Made by a program: the position numbers and the translations under genes
Part shown: positions 7,191 through 8,980 of the stretch, piece after piece
Layout: each line of letters starts with the position of its first letter
Position numbering within the stretch: the stretch's first letter is position 1
The notes under the pieces: model-generated
Told to the model about the DNA's origin: nothing
The model's input: the letters and a program-made list of their open reading frames with translations, nothing else
Database searches by the model: none
Assembly: GCA_943372515.1 (NCBI GenBank)
Contig: CALRYY010000147.1
Span: 1-8,980, forward strand
DNA from: RAM1 sp943372515
Lineage (GTDB): Bacteria; Pseudomonadota; Gammaproteobacteria; Burkholderiales; Burkholderiaceae_C
Direction of reading: 5' to 3'
DNA: 8,980 nt

Positions 7191-7279
7191 ACAGTTTTGG
7201 CAATTAGTTACAAACCCTATGCAAGGTTTGAGCCAGCGCTGTTTGTAATTCTTTTGGATTGTTATTTCGCACCAGCGCA

Positions 7280-7292
7280 GAGATTTTATCTC
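7280..7292. repeat. Short palindrome GAGAT-TTT-ATCTC
   Basis: A perfect 5-bp inverted repeat with a 3-base centre lies about 155 bp upstream of the cysNC start. It could be a regulator binding site for the plus-strand gene. It is short enough to occur by chance, and no known operator is recognised in it. Confidence 0.3.
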
Positions 7293-7445
7293 CGTGGCGG
7301 ATTTTAAGCATGCATCGCCCGTTGGCACATCCCCTGTTTGTGGGATATCGCGCGGGTCAGTCGGCACCGGGCTTGCACACCACACCGGGCGGATACCATA
7401 CCTGCGCCAAGCCGTCCGTTACCAAACGCATTTTTTGCCTGACCC

Positions 7446-8980
7446 ATGCCACACCTGTTTACCTGCGGTTCTGTCGACGACGGCAAAAGCACCTTGCTGG
7501 GGCGTTTATTGTTTGACACCCACTGCCTGCCAGACGACCTGCTGGCCAAGGTGGCCGCAGAAAGCCGGCAACGGGGCTTTGGCGGTACCGACTATTCACT
7601 GGCGTTTGACGGCCTGATCGACGAAAAGGCACAGGGCATCACCATTGATGTGGCCTGGCGGTATGTGACGCTGGGCGGCCTGCCGCTGGTGCTGGCCGAT
7701 TGCCCCGGCCACACGCAGTACACGCGCAACATGGTGTCTGCCGCGTCGCAGTGCGACGCCGGCATCTTGCTGGTGGATGCATCGCGCGGCATCACCGCCC
7801 AAACCCGGCGCCACCTGTATGTGTGCAGCCTGATGCGCATACGCCACCTGTTTGTGGCCATCAACAAAATTGACCTGGTGGCCGACGCCGCCGCCACCTT
7901 TGCCGCCCTGCAGGCCACGGTGCAGGCGCTGCTGGCCGCCCTGCCCCACCCGTTTGACAGCGTGGCGTTTGCACCCACATCGGGCGTGCAGGGCATCAAC
8001 GTGGTGCAGCACGCACCATCCACGCCCTGGTACAGCGGCCCTACCCTGCTGGCGTGGGTGCAGCAGCAAATGCAGGCCGAAGCCAACACCACCACAAACC
8101 CCACGCCTGCAGACGGCAGCGCCGGCGTTTTGCCGGTGCAGCGCCACAACCGCCCCAACGCCCAGTGGCGCGGCTACGACGGCACCGTCACGCATGGCAC
8201 CCTGACCGTGGGCCAGGCCGTGCACGCGCTGCCCGGCGGGCAGGCCAGCCGCATCAAGGCCATCCATACCCTGGGTGCCGACCTGCAAACAGCCAATGCC
8301 GGGCAAGCGGTGTCTGTGATGCTGCAAGACGAACTGGACCTGGCCCGCGGCGACGTGCTGGTGACCGACCAGGCCGCCGTGACCGTGAGCGAGCTGGTGC
8401 AGGCGCACCTGGTGTGGTTTGGCGAAGAACCCGCGTCTTTAGGCGCGCGGTATGAACTGCGCCTGGCCACCTGCAGCACCGGCGCCACGGTGGCCAAGGT
8501 GCAGGCGCTGATCGATGTAGACAGCTTGGCGCAGGCCCCTCCCGGTCCGCTGGTGGCCAACACCATCGCGCTGGCCGAAGTGATGCTGGAAAAGCCGATT
8601 GCGCTGATGCGCTATGCCCAAAGCCGCACGCTGGGCGGCTTTTTGCTGGTGGACCGTGTAACGCACGAGACCGTAGCCGCCGGCATGGTGCTGGATCCAA
8701 CGCCCCGCCAGGTGTTCTGGCAAGACGCCACGGTGGGCCGCGCGCAGCGCATGCAGCGCCTGCAGCAAAAGCCATTGACGGTGTGGCTCACGGGCCTGAG
8801 CGGCGCGGGCAAAACCACGCTGGCCAACGCGGTGGAATCGGCCCTGCACGCCAGGGGCTTTGCCACCTATTTGCTGGATGGCGACAACATCCGCCACGGG
8901 CTGTGCCGCGACCTGGGCTTTTCTGAGGCCGACCGGGCCGAGAACATGCGCCGCGTGGGCGAGGTGGCGCGCCTGATGGT
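7446..8980 (+). CDS. cysNC: Bifunctional sulfate adenylyltransferase subunit 1 / APS kinase (CysN-CysC fusion, 3' end cut by window edge)
   Basis: The fusion makes PAPS. The CysN GTPase drives sulfate adenylylation by its CysD partner, and the CysC kinase phosphorylates APS. Residues 1 to about 430 are CysN: P-loop GSVDDGKST at 8-16, switch region EKAQGITIDVAWRY, DCPGHTQYTRNM at about 85, and NKID at about 140. A beta-barrel with NRPNAQWRGYDGTV and LDLARGDVL and the usual third domain follow. From about 442 comes APS kinase: TGLSGAGKTTLANAV (P-loop at 450), DGDNIRHGLCRDLGF, then RAENMRRVGEVARLM, where the window ends; most of the kinase domain lies outside. An in-frame TGA at 7440-7442 fixes ATG 7446 as the earliest start. 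The protein therefore begins only seven residues before the P-loop, about 25 residues shorter than E. coli CysN. No Shine-Dalgarno is visible. Organisation matches NodQ, which supplies PAPS for sulfated Nod factors; here either cysteine synthesis or glycan sulfation is possible. Confidence 0.93.
   Translation, partial: MPHLFTCGSVDDGKSTLLGRLLFDTHCLPDDLLAKVAAESRQRGFGGTDYSLAFDGLIDEKAQGITIDVAWRYVTLGGLPLVLADCPGHTQYTRNMVSAASQCDAGILLVDASRGITAQTRRHLYVCSLMRIRHLFVAINKIDLVADAAATFAALQATVQALLAALPHPFDSVAFAPTSGVQGINVVQHAPSTPWYSGPTLLAWVQQQMQAEANTTTNPTPADGSAGVLPVQRHNRPNAQWRGYDGTVTHGTLTVGQAVHALPGGQASRIKAIHTLGADLQTANAGQAVSVMLQDELDLARGDVLVTDQAAVTVSELVQAHLVWFGEEPASLGARYELRLATCSTGATVAKVQALIDVDSLAQAPPGPLVANTIALAEVMLEKPIALMRYAQSRTLGGFLLVDRVTHETVAAGMVLDPTPRQVFWQDATVGRAQRMQRLQQKPLTVWLTGLSGAGKTTLANAVESALHARGFATYLLDGDNIRHGLCRDLGFSEADRAENMRRVGEVARLM

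Larger units (their letters stand above)
7083..7445. other. Divergent intergenic region between the RTX-type gene and cysNC
   Basis: This 363-bp gap is visibly richer in A/T than the flanking genes, mainly from 7083 to 7320. It contains the minus-strand promoter and operator-like palindrome described separately. It also holds two direct copies of GTTACAAA (7162-7169 and 7207-7214, 45 bp apart), an inverted version of the same motif (GTTTGTAAT at 7241-7249), and a 13-bp palindrome GAGATTTTATCTC (7280-7292). No convincing small gene, tRNA or structured RNA was found, and no remnant of cysD was recognised. For the plus strand I see only a poor promoter candidate (TTGCAC at 7373, TACCAT at 7394, 15-bp spacer). 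Confidence 0.6.

Noticed and set aside
7143..7385. An 80-codon minus-strand open frame in the divergent intergenic region
   Set aside because: It runs through the predicted promoter and operator of the RTX-type gene, has no ribosome site that I can see, and its composition does not resemble the neighbouring genes.
7373..7399. TTGCAC / TACCAT as a plus-strand promoter for cysNC
   Set aside because: The 15-bp spacer and weak -10 match are too poor to annotate as a promoter; it is only mentioned as the best candidate.
7596..8408. A 270-codon minus-strand open frame inside cysNC
   Set aside because: It lies wholly antisense to an unmistakable CysN domain and has no recognisable motif or ribosome site.

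Overview
The window is GC-rich with strong third-position G/C bias. It looks like a chromosomal piece of a betaproteobacterium, most likely Burkholderiales/Comamonadaceae; that placement is inferred from base composition and protein style, not from any search. It carries five genes on the minus strand and one on the plus strand, all pointing to cell-surface or secreted glycans and proteins. No tRNA, rRNA, CRISPR array, insertion sequence or phage gene was seen.

Minus strand, in order of transcription from right to left. A sigma70-like promoter (about 7140-7168) drives a 367-aa RTX-type protein (7082-5979), a probable type I secretion substrate. A perfect 10-bp stem terminator (5936-5960) follows. 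Immediately after it begins a tightly packed cluster: an 827-aa multidomain family 2 glycosyltransferase (5908-3425), a 408-aa family 4 glycosyltransferase (3453-2227), a 424-aa TPR protein with a lysine/alanine/proline tail (2215-941), and galE, UDP-glucose 4-epimerase (944 to beyond the left edge). The last four genes overlap or are separated by 11 bp, so they very probably form one translationally coupled operon. GalE would supply UDP-galactose, the two glycosyltransferases would build a glycan, and the TPR protein is a likely scaffold or regulator.

Plus strand. After a 363-bp AT-richer divergent intergenic region, a cysN-cysC fusion (NodQ-like, 7446 to beyond the right edge) encodes the GTPase subunit of ATP sulfurylase joined to APS kinase, which together make PAPS. 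No cysD is visible upstream, although it commonly precedes cysN. A PAPS-making enzyme divergent from a glycosyltransferase operon raises the possibility that the glycan is sulfated, but nothing in the window proves this.

The most unusual items are four. The glycosyltransferase has a duplicated N-terminal accessory domain. The TPR protein has a histone H1-like tail. A terminator sits directly in front of a glycosyltransferase gene that has no obvious promoter or ribosome binding site of its own. The CysNC protein has a short N-terminus and no visible CysD partner.
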